Source: Prevotella sp.
GTDB lineage: Bacteria; Bacteroidota; Bacteroidia; Bacteroidales; Bacteroidaceae
Direction: 5' to 3'
DNA: 64,000 nt
Assembly: GCA_016291495.1 (NCBI GenBank)
Contig: JAEEXI010000005.1
Coordinates: 124,001-188,000, forward strand
This document shows, piece by piece, positions 44,078-52,478 of this stretch. A model generated the notes under the pieces. That model did no database searches and was not told the origin of the DNA. It was given only the letters and a program-made list of their open reading frames with translations. The stretch's first letter is position 1. Every line of letters starts with the position of its first letter. The position numbers and the translations under genes were made by a program.

Positions 44078-46525
44078 ATGAAGCATAACCGTATCATATT
44101 GTTAGCAGTCATGTTGATGACTGTATTGAGCATGCATGCTCGTGAAAGAAAGAACTTCGATGCTGGGTGGCGGTTTATACTTGCCGATTCTGCACAGATG
44201 GCAACTTTGACGTATAATGATACCCATTGGCGTGTACTCGATTTGCCACACGACTGGGCAATAGAGGGCGACTTTTACGCCAGTAATCCCAGTGGAGCGG
44301 GTGGCGGTGCCTTGCCTGGTGGTATCGGCTGGTACCGTAAACATCTTCCTCTCGACTGTGAGACAGTGCCTGGCAACCATTACTTCATCGAGTTCGACGG
44401 GGTATATATGAACTCCACTGTCTATGTCAATGGACAGGAGGTGGGACATCGTCCTTATGGATACTCGAGTTTCGAGTATGACATCACGAAGTATTTGAAA
44501 CAGGGCGATAACATCATTGCCGTCCGAGTGGATAACTCTGACCAGCCGAACTCTCGTTGGTATAGCGGTTGCGGCATCTATCGGCATGTTTGGCTAACGG
44601 AGACAAATCACGTACACGTGAAGCACTGGGGCGTTCATGTCGAGACGGATGCAAAGACAGGACAGGTGAAGGTGGATGTGGAACTGGCAAAGTATCCTTC
44701 CCTTAACATCCATCGTCCGACTATCAAGAACACCGTCTTCGATGCCAATGGAAAGGAAGTAGGCTTAAAGGTCAAGAATCCGCATCTCTGGTCTGTGGAG
44801 GATCCCTATATATATAAGGTGCGCACGCAGGTATTGGTCAGTGGCAAGGTGGTCGATGAGGTATGGACGACAACAGGTTTCCGTGACTTTAAGTTTGACG
44901 CTGAGACGGGTTTCTGGCTCAATGGTAAGAACTTCAAGTTGAATGGTGTCTGCGAGCATCATGACTTCGGCTGTTTAGGTGCCGCCGTTAACGAGGATGC
45001 CATGCATCGTAAATTGTCAAAGTTGAAGGCAATGGGTGTTAATAGCATTCGTTCTTCCCATAACCCTCCTGCTCCTGAGTTGTTGAACATGTGCGATACG
45101 ATGGGTATCATCGTGATGGATGAGTCGTTCGATATGTGGCGGCGTAAGAAGACGGCAGGTGACTATGCCCGTTTCTTCGACGAGTGGCATGAGCGTGACC
45201 TTACCGATTTGGTATTGCGCGATCGTAACCATCCCAGCGTGCTGATGTGGTCTATCGGTAATGAGGTACTGGAGCAGTGGTCGTCTGCTGATGCCGATGA
45301 ACTGACCCTGGAACAGGCAAACCTTATCTTGAATGCCGGACACGATGCCTCAACGCTGGCACATGGTAAGGAGATGAGTCCAAATTCACTGCTTACTCGT
45401 CATCTGGCAGATATCGTGAAGCGTTACGACACGACGCGTCCCATTCTTGCCGGTTGTAATGAACCAGACCCCAACAACCATCTCTTCAAGAGTGGTGCCA
45501 TTGATATTATCGGGTTCAACTACCATCATCAGTGGGTAAAGGATGTCCCCAAGAATTTCCCAGGCAAGCCCTTCATTTTCTCAGAGAGTGTTTCTGCCCT
45601 GCAGACGCGCGGCTATTATAAGATGCCGTCTGACGAGATTACCTGGGCACCGCAGGAGTGGTGGCTTCCCTATACCGATCCTTCCTACATGTGTTCGGCC
45701 TACGACAATATGCATGCCTCTTGGAGTTCTACCCATGAGGAGACTTGGGATGTAGTGAAGCACAATGCCTTTGTAGGTGGACAGTATATCTGGACGGGTT
45801 TTGACTATATCGGCGAACCGACACCTTATGGTTTCCCTGCACGCTCCAGTTATTTCGGCATCATCGATTTGGCAGGCTTCCCCAAGGATACCTATTATAT
45901 GTATCAGAGTGAGTGGACGACAAAACCTGTGCTACATCTCTTCCCCCATTGGAACTGGATACCTGGTGACGAGATTGATATGTGGTGCTACTACAACAAT
46001 GCCGACGAGGTCGAGTTGTTTATCAACGGCAAGAGTCAGGGCGTGCGTCGTAAGACAGCCGAACAGCCAGAGGGCCGCTATGACATGCACAATACGAAAG
46101 CCAAGTTAAACTCTGAATACCATGTTGGCTGGCGTGTCACCTTCGACCCTGGCGAGGTAAAAGTAGTAGCCCGTAAGGACGGAAAGGTCGTCGGAGAACA
46201 GACCATCAAGACAGCCGGTGCCCCTGCTAAGATCCGTCTGTCGAAAGACTATCAGGGTAAGAATACGACCTTTGTTACTGCGGAGGTGGTGGATAAGGAT
46301 GGTAACCTCTGTCCTTGGGCGGAGGATCAGATCTATTTCATCTACGAGGGTGACGGTAAAGTCTTAGGCACAGACAATGGTTGTCAGACCTCTATGGAGA
46401 ATTTCAAGGCTCCACAGCGTAAGGCCTTCTTCGGTAAGTGTATGGTAGTGGCAAGTGGTAATGGTTCGATTACTGCCAAGTCGCCGACACTTCAGTCTGA
46501 TGTGATACAGTTGAAAGTTAAGTGA
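44078..46525 (+). CDS. GH2 family beta-glycosidase (beta-galactosidase-like)
   Basis: The 815 residues have a signal peptide (LLAVMLMTVLSMHA), a sugar-binding jelly roll (about 25-190), an Ig-like domain and a TIM barrel. The acid/base Glu is in WSIGNEV and the probable nucleophile Glu in PFIFSESVSAL. A C-terminal DUF4982-like domain (LFPHWNWIPGDEIDMW) and a further Ig-like domain follow. It should remove terminal beta-linked sugars, most likely galactose, in the periplasm or outside. It is 13 bp from the permease upstream and from GH31 downstream. Exact specificity is uncertain in GH2. Confidence 0.87.
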   Translation: MKHNRIILLAVMLMTVLSMHARERKNFDAGWRFILADSAQMATLTYNDTHWRVLDLPHDWAIEGDFYASNPSGAGGGALPGGIGWYRKHLPLDCETVPGNHYFIEFDGVYMNSTVYVNGQEVGHRPYGYSSFEYDITKYLKQGDNIIAVRVDNSDQPNSRWYSGCGIYRHVWLTETNHVHVKHWGVHVETDAKTGQVKVDVELAKYPSLNIHRPTIKNTVFDANGKEVGLKVKNPHLWSVEDPYIYKVRTQVLVSGKVVDEVWTTTGFRDFKFDAETGFWLNGKNFKLNGVCEHHDFGCLGAAVNEDAMHRKLSKLKAMGVNSIRSSHNPPAPELLNMCDTMGIIVMDESFDMWRRKKTAGDYARFFDEWHERDLTDLVLRDRNHPSVLMWSIGNEVLEQWSSADADELTLEQANLILNAGHDASTLAHGKEMSPNSLLTRHLADIVKRYDTTRPILAGCNEPDPNNHLFKSGAIDIIGFNYHHQWVKDVPKNFPGKPFIFSESVSALQTRGYYKMPSDEITWAPQEWWLPYTDPSYMCSAYDNMHASWSSTHEETWDVVKHNAFVGGQYIWTGFDYIGEPTPYGFPARSSYFGIIDLAGFPKDTYYMYQSEWTTKPVLHLFPHWNWIPGDEIDMWCYYNNADEVELFINGKSQGVRRKTAEQPEGRYDMHNTKAKLNSEYHVGWRVTFDPGEVKVVARKDGKVVGEQTIKTAGAPAKIRLSKDYQGKNTTFVTAEVVDKDGNLCPWAEDQIYFIYEGDGKVLGTDNGCQTSMENFKAPQRKAFFGKCMVVASGNGSITAKSPTLQSDVIQLKVK

Positions 46526-46544
46526 TAAAAGATAAGAGATGAAA
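46517..46544 (+). repeat. Four 7-bp units across the GH2-GH31 junction
   Basis: Units follow GWTRARA: GTTAAGT, GATAAAA, GATAAGA, GATGAAA. They include the GH2 TGA stop, the whole spacer and the GH31 ATG (46539-46541). Confidence 0.72.
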
Positions 46545-48878
46545 CGTGCGTTATTATCCCTATGTTTCGTAGGTTGCGGTCTTACCGCAACAACAACCTA
46601 CGCCCAGTTACAGACCTCTGCAGGCGTGCAGTATCTGCAGTGTATGCCCAAAGACCAGTCGGGCGATTTCTCCGACCTGAGTAATACCTATTTCCTGGCC
46701 GATTCGCTGGCTGCATTCGACGTGGCGAAGGGGGAGGGACAGGTCAACTGGAAGCGTTACCGTCTGTCTCCCCGTCAGGCATTCAATCTCAATGGCTATT
46801 GGCCGGTACGGATGCAGATGCTCGACTTCCCTGATACACAGTATGATAACGACCCGAACCTGTCGTTCAAGATAGACTTCGTCAGTCCTCGTTGTGTCCG
46901 TATCCGCATGGCGACATCGCCTATTGAGGCCCCACGGAAGGACAATGAGAGTCTGATGCTGGCAGGGCCGGTACCTTCTTCATCAGTCTGGCGTTGTGTA
47001 AGCGACGACAAGGTTATCTCATACGGGACAGATTATGGGACGGTGGAGATACAGAAATATCCGTGGCGCATCGTGTTAAAGGACAAGAAAGGGAAGATAT
47101 TGACCCAGACGCGTCATATCATCGACAATGACTCCAGCCAAGTAAAACTCCTGCCGTTCTCGTTTATCAAACGCGGTAGCGACAACTCCCGCAGTGTCAA
47201 CCCCGTATTGACCATCGCTCCTGGCGAGCGTATCTATGGTTGTGGTGAGTCGTTCGGTGCCTTGAACAAGGTAGGACAGAAAGTGCAGCTGATGGTTACC
47301 GACCCGCAAGGTCCTGAGACGGACGGCCAGTATAAGCCGGTGCCGTTCTATTTCTCCAATCGTGGCTATGGTATCTTCATGCATACCTCCGCACCTGTCA
47401 CTGCCGACTTCGGTGCTTCATATATTGGTGCGCAGCGCCTGTTTATGGCAGACGAGCAGATAGACCTCTTCGTGTTCTTTGGGTCTCCTAAAGACATCTT
47501 GAACGAGTACACCAATATTACGGGTAAGTCACCGATGCTCCCTCTGTGGACCTTCGGTACTTGGATGAGTCGTATCACCTATTTCTCACAGGAAGAAGGC
47601 TTGGAGATTGCCCGACAGCTGCGTGCGCATAAGATTCCGAGCGACGTCATCCATTTTGATACAGGATGGTTCGGTGTCGACTGGCAGTGCGACTATGAGT
47701 TTGCCAAAGACCGTTTCAAGGATCCAAAGGGCATGCTCGACCAACTGAAACGTGACGGTTTCCACACCTGTCTGTGGCAGTTGCCGTATTTTACGCCCAA
47801 GAACCGCTTCTTCCGTGAACTCGTCGATGGTGGTATGGCAGTGAAGAATGCCGCAGGTAGCCTGCCTTATGAGGATGCCGTTCTGGATTTGAGTAATCCT
47901 CAAACTGTGAAATGGTATCAGGATAAGATTGCCAATCTGATTAAACTTGGTGTTGGGGCTATTAAGTGCGACTTTGGCGAAGCGGCTCCTTACGATGGTT
48001 TCTATTATAGCGGTCGTGGTGGTTTATATGAGCATAACCTTTATCCTGTCCGTTATAACAAGGCGCTCTTCGAGGCTGTGAAGGCGAATAGTGGCGAGGG
48101 GGTCATTTGGGCACGCAGTGCCTGGGCAGGTTCTCAGCGCTATCCGTTGCATTGGGGTGGCGATGCTGCTACGACGAATACCGGTATGCTGGGTGATTTG
48201 CGTGGCGGTCTCTCCTTCGGACTCAGCGGCTTCTCTTTCTGGAGTCACGATATGGGTGGCTTCGTTACAGCTTCTCCTGAGGATATCTACCGCCGTTGGC
48301 TGCCCTTTGGTTTCTTGAGCAGTCATACCCGTGCGCATGGTGCACCTCCTACGGAGCCGTGGCTCATCAGCGAGTCGTTCACGAAGGCTTTCCGCCAGTC
48401 GGCTGAGATGAAGTATAAGCTCATGCCGTATGTCTATGCCCAGGCGAAGGACTGCTCCGAGAGAGGTCTGCCGATGGTACGTGCGTTGTTGGTGGAGTTC
48501 CCTGACGACCCAGGTGCTTGGCTTGTCGAAGATGAGTATATGTTTGGCTCACAGATACTGGTTGCCCCGTTATTGGAGAGTGGTGACAGCCGTACTTGTT
48601 ACTTGCCAAAGGGTAAGTGGATTGACTATCAGACTGGAAAAGTCTATGATGGCGGCTATCAGAATATTAAGGTCGGTGAGATACCTTGTGTTATTCTCGT
48701 TCGTGATGGTAGTTTAATCCCACACGCACCCCTTGCCCAGCGTACCGACCAGATACAATGGGACAAGGTAGAGTGGAAGGCCTACAAAGCCGATGCGAAG
48801 AAATGTACCGGCTTGCTCTTCAAACCTGGCGATACGAAGTTACAGCAGGTGGATTCAGACGATATTCTAAGCCGATAA
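46539..48878 (+). CDS. GH31 alpha-xylosidase-like enzyme
   Basis: The 779 residues have a signal peptide ending TTTYAQ. An N-terminal beta-sandwich is followed by a TIM barrel with the nucleophile Asp in AIKCDFGEAAP and the acid/base Asp in HWGGDAATT. SGFSFWSHDMGGF and the KxDFGE form of the nucleophile motif are those of alpha-xylosidases such as YicI rather than alpha-glucosidases. With the GH2 enzyme next door this suits trimming of xyloglucan side chains. It ends at a strong terminator. Confidence 0.85.
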   Translation: MKRALLSLCFVGCGLTATTTYAQLQTSAGVQYLQCMPKDQSGDFSDLSNTYFLADSLAAFDVAKGEGQVNWKRYRLSPRQAFNLNGYWPVRMQMLDFPDTQYDNDPNLSFKIDFVSPRCVRIRMATSPIEAPRKDNESLMLAGPVPSSSVWRCVSDDKVISYGTDYGTVEIQKYPWRIVLKDKKGKILTQTRHIIDNDSSQVKLLPFSFIKRGSDNSRSVNPVLTIAPGERIYGCGESFGALNKVGQKVQLMVTDPQGPETDGQYKPVPFYFSNRGYGIFMHTSAPVTADFGASYIGAQRLFMADEQIDLFVFFGSPKDILNEYTNITGKSPMLPLWTFGTWMSRITYFSQEEGLEIARQLRAHKIPSDVIHFDTGWFGVDWQCDYEFAKDRFKDPKGMLDQLKRDGFHTCLWQLPYFTPKNRFFRELVDGGMAVKNAAGSLPYEDAVLDLSNPQTVKWYQDKIANLIKLGVGAIKCDFGEAAPYDGFYYSGRGGLYEHNLYPVRYNKALFEAVKANSGEGVIWARSAWAGSQRYPLHWGGDAATTNTGMLGDLRGGLSFGLSGFSFWSHDMGGFVTASPEDIYRRWLPFGFLSSHTRAHGAPPTEPWLISESFTKAFRQSAEMKYKLMPYVYAQAKDCSERGLPMVRALLVEFPDDPGAWLVEDEYMFGSQILVAPLLESGDSRTCYLPKGKWIDYQTGKVYDGGYQNIKVGEIPCVILVRDGSLIPHAPLAQRTDQIQWDKVEWKAYKADAKKCTGLLFKPGDTKLQQVDSDDILSR

Positions 48879-48906
48879 AGAACCCGCCGATGGGAGAATG
48901 AAAAAG

Positions 48907-48934
48907 AAAGCCTGAGCAATTGCCCAGGCTTTTT
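48907..48934. terminator. Bidirectional terminator between GH31 and the symporter
   Basis: AAAGCCTG pairs with CAGGCTTT around a self-complementary GCAATTGC, with T-rich bases on the + side and A-rich on the other. The arms match those of the terminator at 63905-63937. Confidence 0.8.
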
Positions 48935-48937
48935 CGA

Positions 48938-50461
48938 TTATTTATAGCACTCGAAAATTTTGTCGACTGTGTCGCGCTTCATCTTCGGCGATAGCAGGCT
49001 GACAATCCAGACAACGGGGAAACCGCCGACCATAGCGATGGCTCCGCAATTGATGGGGTTGATGGGATTGCCCAACAGCATGTTGATGACGGTAAGACCA
49101 ACACCCCAGATGAAACAGGCCCAGACACTAGCTGTCGTCACACCGCGCCAATAGAGACCGAGCATGAAGGGTGCGAGGAACGCACCTGCCAAAGCACCCC
49201 AGGAGATGCCCATCAACTGGGCGATGAACGTTGGGGGATTGAGGGCTATCAACAGCGAGATGGCAATGAAGAACATGATGAGTACACGCATCACCACGAC
49301 CTTGCGACGCTCTACCTTCTCAGCAACCACATCATCGATAGTTCCTTCCTCTACCTCGCCGGGCAGCGACTTCTTATCGCGGTAAATGAGGTCGAGGGTC
49401 ATTGTCGACGAGGAGGTGAGTACGAGCGATGCCAGCGTTGACATTGACGCACTTAAAACGAGCAATACCACGAGGGCGATGAGTACGTCGGGCAGGGTGA
49501 CGAGCATTGCCGGCACTATCGAGTCAAAGGCAATCTTACCAGTTGCTTCATTAATCACGGGGTCGTAGAGTCGTCCGAAACCACCGAGGAAGTAGCAACC
49601 ACCAGCCACGATAAAGGCGAAGATGGTAGAGATGACAGTACCGCGCTTGATGGCGCTCTCGTCCGTAATCGAATAGAACTTACCTACCATTTGTGGCAGT
49701 CCCATCGTACCTAAAGAGGTCAGGATGACGACACCCAACAGTCCGTAGGGGTCTGGACCGAATAGTGAGGCGAAACCACCGTTGACCGATGGGTCGGCAT
49801 CAGAGGGTAACTGTGCCAACTTGTCGACGGCAGCAGCCAGACCGCCTTGTGCATTCAGTACGGCGACAATGACGGCGACGATACCGAAGAGCATGATGAT
49901 GCCCTGTATGAAGTCGTTCATCGCCGTAGCCTTATAACCACCGATAATGACATAGATAGCGGTGAGAATCGACATGATGATGACGCAATACTCGTAGGGG
50001 ATATCGAAGCCCATCTCAAAGAGTCGGGAAATGCCGCTATATACACCAGCGGTATAAGGAATCAGGAAGACGAAAGCGATGACAGATGCCACTACGCGCA
50101 GTCCCTGATCGCTGAAACGCGTGCCGAAGAAATCAGGCATCGTACGCGACTCGATATGCTGCGTCATCAGTTTGGTACGCTTACCCAATATCAGCCACGC
50201 TAAAAGTGAGCCGATGACGGCATTGCCGATACCGATCCACGCACTCGACAGACCGTATTTCCATCCGAACTGTCCGGCATAGCCCACGAAGACTACGGCG
50301 GAGAAATAACTCGTTCCGAAAGCGAAAGCCGTCAGCCAGGGACCTACGGCACGACCGCCCAATACGAAACCATCCACACTGCTTGCCTGTTTGCGTGAGT
50401 AGAGTCCCACACCTATCATCACGGCAAAGAAGATGATAGTCAATAGAATCTTTATAACCAT
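48938..50461 (-). CDS. Sodium:solute symporter (SSS family)
   Basis: The 507-residue SSS/PutP-type transporter has about 13 helices (WLTAFAFGTSYFSAVVFVGY, TRFSDQGLRVVASVIAFVFL). These carriers bring sugars, amino acids or other solutes in with Na+. The substrate is unknown. The upstream porin gene overlaps it by 10 bp, so outer- and inner-membrane uptake steps are translated together. Confidence 0.87.
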   Translation of the reverse strand: MVIKILLTIIFFAVMIGVGLYSRKQASSVDGFVLGGRAVGPWLTAFAFGTSYFSAVVFVGYAGQFGWKYGLSSAWIGIGNAVIGSLLAWLILGKRTKLMTQHIESRTMPDFFGTRFSDQGLRVVASVIAFVFLIPYTAGVYSGISRLFEMGFDIPYEYCVIIMSILTAIYVIIGGYKATAMNDFIQGIIMLFGIVAVIVAVLNAQGGLAAAVDKLAQLPSDADPSVNGGFASLFGPDPYGLLGVVILTSLGTMGLPQMVGKFYSITDESAIKRGTVISTIFAFIVAGGCYFLGGFGRLYDPVINEATGKIAFDSIVPAMLVTLPDVLIALVVLLVLSASMSTLASLVLTSSSTMTLDLIYRDKKSLPGEVEEGTIDDVVAEKVERRKVVVMRVLIMFFIAISLLIALNPPTFIAQLMGISWGALAGAFLAPFMLGLYWRGVTTASVWACFIWGVGLTVINMLLGNPINPINCGAIAMVGGFPVVWIVSLLSPKMKRDTVDKIFECYK

Positions 50462-51609
50462 TTTTTCCTTGAATAATCTAATCGGATTTGCATCTGTGCC
50501 ATGATGGCGTGATTGGCTCCGTGGGTGAACTCTACGTGCTTAATGCCCATATCATCTACCCAGTTGTTGAGGTAAGCGCTCTTGTAGACATATTGCAACT
50601 GAACACGACACTTTCTGAAGAACCAGTATTGGATTCCGGCGATAACCTTGTGCTGGTCCATACCTGCTGTAGTGTTGAAATTGAAGAAGTCGTAGGAGCC
50701 AACGAACTCAAAACGCTTGAACAAGGGAACGGCTCCCGTCAGGTAGGCACCTCGGCTGGTGATGTCGCCGTCCTTGCCTTCCATATATTCACCGTGCATA
50801 TTGAAAGCCTTTGATTTATAGTCGAAACCTACCGTCCAGCGGTTACGTTTATAGTCGTCGCCAGCATGGATGCCAGGATTATAGGGCGAGTCGGCAATGG
50901 CATGCCCGCGTCCGATTTGTCCTGTGGCAACGATGTTGAGACCCTTCATGGGGCGATACTCCAGTCGTCCAATAAAGTCTTTCTCTTTGTTGCCGTCTTT
51001 CTTATTGATGCCCTGTCCGTTCATCACCTGTGCCTCATAGCGGAACTTTCCGTCGTTAGTCTCTCCGAAGATGGAGAGACCGAGGTCACGTCCGTACTGC
51101 ACACCCATCAACGGGTCGCTGCCGCAGCCCGTCAGATAGGTTACGCCTTCCGAATAGACATCGATAGCCTCCATAGCGGTAGGGGATAGGGGATTCTCGA
51201 GAGAAACGCCGTTCTTGAATTGTCCCAGGCGAACGGTAAAAGCCTTGTTGTTGGAAAAGCGGTAGTCGGTATAGAATTCTTGTACTACGCTTGAGAAGTC
51301 GTGCATAAACAGGAACGACCATCTGTCTGTGATTTTGGCATCTACCCAAAAGAGGATGCGCTTGAGTTCAAAGGTTCCTTTGTCCTCACCTTTCTGATGC
51401 GTGTAGTTGAAGCCTCCCTGGGCATATCCGTGCAGTTCCACACGGTCGGCGATATCCTTCAACCACTCCAGTTCTTTTTTCTTCTCCTGCTCCTGCTTTT
51501 GTTCTTGTTCAGATTCAGCAGGAGCTGCTGATTGTCCCATTGCCGCAGTGCTGCTGAAGGCAGCGAGTGCGACGGCTAATAAAGCCTCCTTAAAGATTTG
51601 TTTTCTCAT
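50452..51609 (-). CDS. Porin O/P-like outer-membrane protein
   Basis: The 385 residues have a signal peptide ending SSTAAMG, a Glu/Gln/Lys-rich stretch (about 30-50), then beta-barrel strands (VELHGYAQGGFNYTH, FTVRLGQFKNGVSLENP) ending in aromatic-rich sequence. It resembles phosphate-selective porin O/P family members. Translation is coupled to the symporter downstream. Bases 51610-51652 upstream contain the palindrome CGTTATAACG and no clear -7 box. Confidence 0.8.
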   Translation of the reverse strand: MRKQIFKEALLAVALAAFSSTAAMGQSAAPAESEQEQKQEQEKKKELEWLKDIADRVELHGYAQGGFNYTHQKGEDKGTFELKRILFWVDAKITDRWSFLFMHDFSSVVQEFYTDYRFSNNKAFTVRLGQFKNGVSLENPLSPTAMEAIDVYSEGVTYLTGCGSDPLMGVQYGRDLGLSIFGETNDGKFRYEAQVMNGQGINKKDGNKEKDFIGRLEYRPMKGLNIVATGQIGRGHAIADSPYNPGIHAGDDYKRNRWTVGFDYKSKAFNMHGEYMEGKDGDITSRGAYLTGAVPLFKRFEFVGSYDFFNFNTTAGMDQHKVIAGIQYWFFRKCRVQLQYVYKSAYLNNWVDDMGIKHVEFTHGANHAIMAQMQIRLDYSRKKWL

Positions 51610-51652
51610 ATTGTTATGTTTAAGTTGATGATCGAAATTACGTTATAACGAC

Positions 51653-52384
51653 TTATTGATATTTCCTGATTCTTACATCGATGCCGCTGCCGCCTAAGAG
51701 CATCGTCGCCTTACGGATAGGTGTGTCGCTATAGTGATAGGGGAACAGCACTTTCGGCTTGATAGTCTTGGCAGCCTTCACCAGTTGCTCTATAGTCATC
51801 GTATAAGGTTGGTTACAGGGCAGGAAGGCGATGTCGATGTCCTTGATATTCTCCATCTCAGGGATATCCTCCGTATCACCAGCCACATAGATGCGCAGGT
51901 CCTCGATAGTGAGGATATAGCCGTTGTCGCGTCCCTTCGGGTGGAACTTCATGTGTTCTGGTGTCGTGTTGTAGGCAGGCACAGCCTCTACGGTGATATG
52001 ATCATCTACTTGTGCCTTGTCGCCATTCTTCATCACATGACCGCTACCCCAGTTCTCATACACATTATGATTGACATAGATGGTGGTGAAGTTCCTCTTC
52101 AGCTCTGTAAGGGCCATCGAGTCGAAGTGGTCCTGATGCTCGTGCGTCACGAAGATAAAGTTAGCCTTTGGAAAGGTGGTGTAGTCGGTATACGGCTTCA
52201 CGTTGATGACGGGGTCGAAGTAGATGACCTTCCCGTCGTACTCCATCATGATACTGGCGTGTTTGATACACGTTATCTTCACGTCTTTTCCCGATTTCGT
52301 CTTGAAGACATCGGTCTCACGGGGTTGTGCCCAACAGGTTATTGCAAGACACAAGGAAAGTAATATTAAACTCAGTTTTTTCAT
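51653..52384 (-). CDS. Exported metallo-beta-lactamase-fold hydrolase (UlaG-like)
   Basis: The 243 residues have a signal peptide (LILLSLCLAITCWAQ) and the metal-binding motif THEHQDHFDS, with later His/Asp sites (VAGDTEDIPEM, LFPYHYSDTP). The fold matches UlaG-type hydrolases, but the signal peptide places it in the periplasm. It is upstream of the porin-symporter pair and may belong to the same transcript. The substrate is unknown. Confidence 0.85.
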   Translation of the reverse strand: MKKLSLILLSLCLAITCWAQPRETDVFKTKSGKDVKITCIKHASIMMEYDGKVIYFDPVINVKPYTDYTTFPKANFIFVTHEHQDHFDSMALTELKRNFTTIYVNHNVYENWGSGHVMKNGDKAQVDDHITVEAVPAYNTTPEHMKFHPKGRDNGYILTIEDLRIYVAGDTEDIPEMENIKDIDIAFLPCNQPYTMTIEQLVKAAKTIKPKVLFPYHYSDTPIRKATMLLGGSGIDVRIRKYQ

Positions 52385-52416
52385 ATTTATTGGTCTGTTT
52401 ATGATACAAATTGCTG

Positions 52417-52424
52417 CAAAGGTA
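52417..52424 (-). promoter_or_regulatory. -7 box for the metallo-hydrolase gene
   Basis: The minus strand reads TACCTTTG followed by CA, 32 bp before the ATG at 52384. Confidence 0.65.
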
Positions 52425-52433
52425 CAAAAAAAA

Positions 52434-52466
52434 GGCAGAGAGCCAAAAGTTCTCTGCCATTTTTTT
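52434..52466. terminator. Terminator after the pectinesterase gene
   Basis: GGCAGAGA pairs with TCTCTGCC, flanked by an A-run on one side and TTTTTTT on the other. It separates the pectinesterase unit from the hydrolase promoter. Confidence 0.8.
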
Positions 52467-52478
52467 GTGTTGTAGTAT

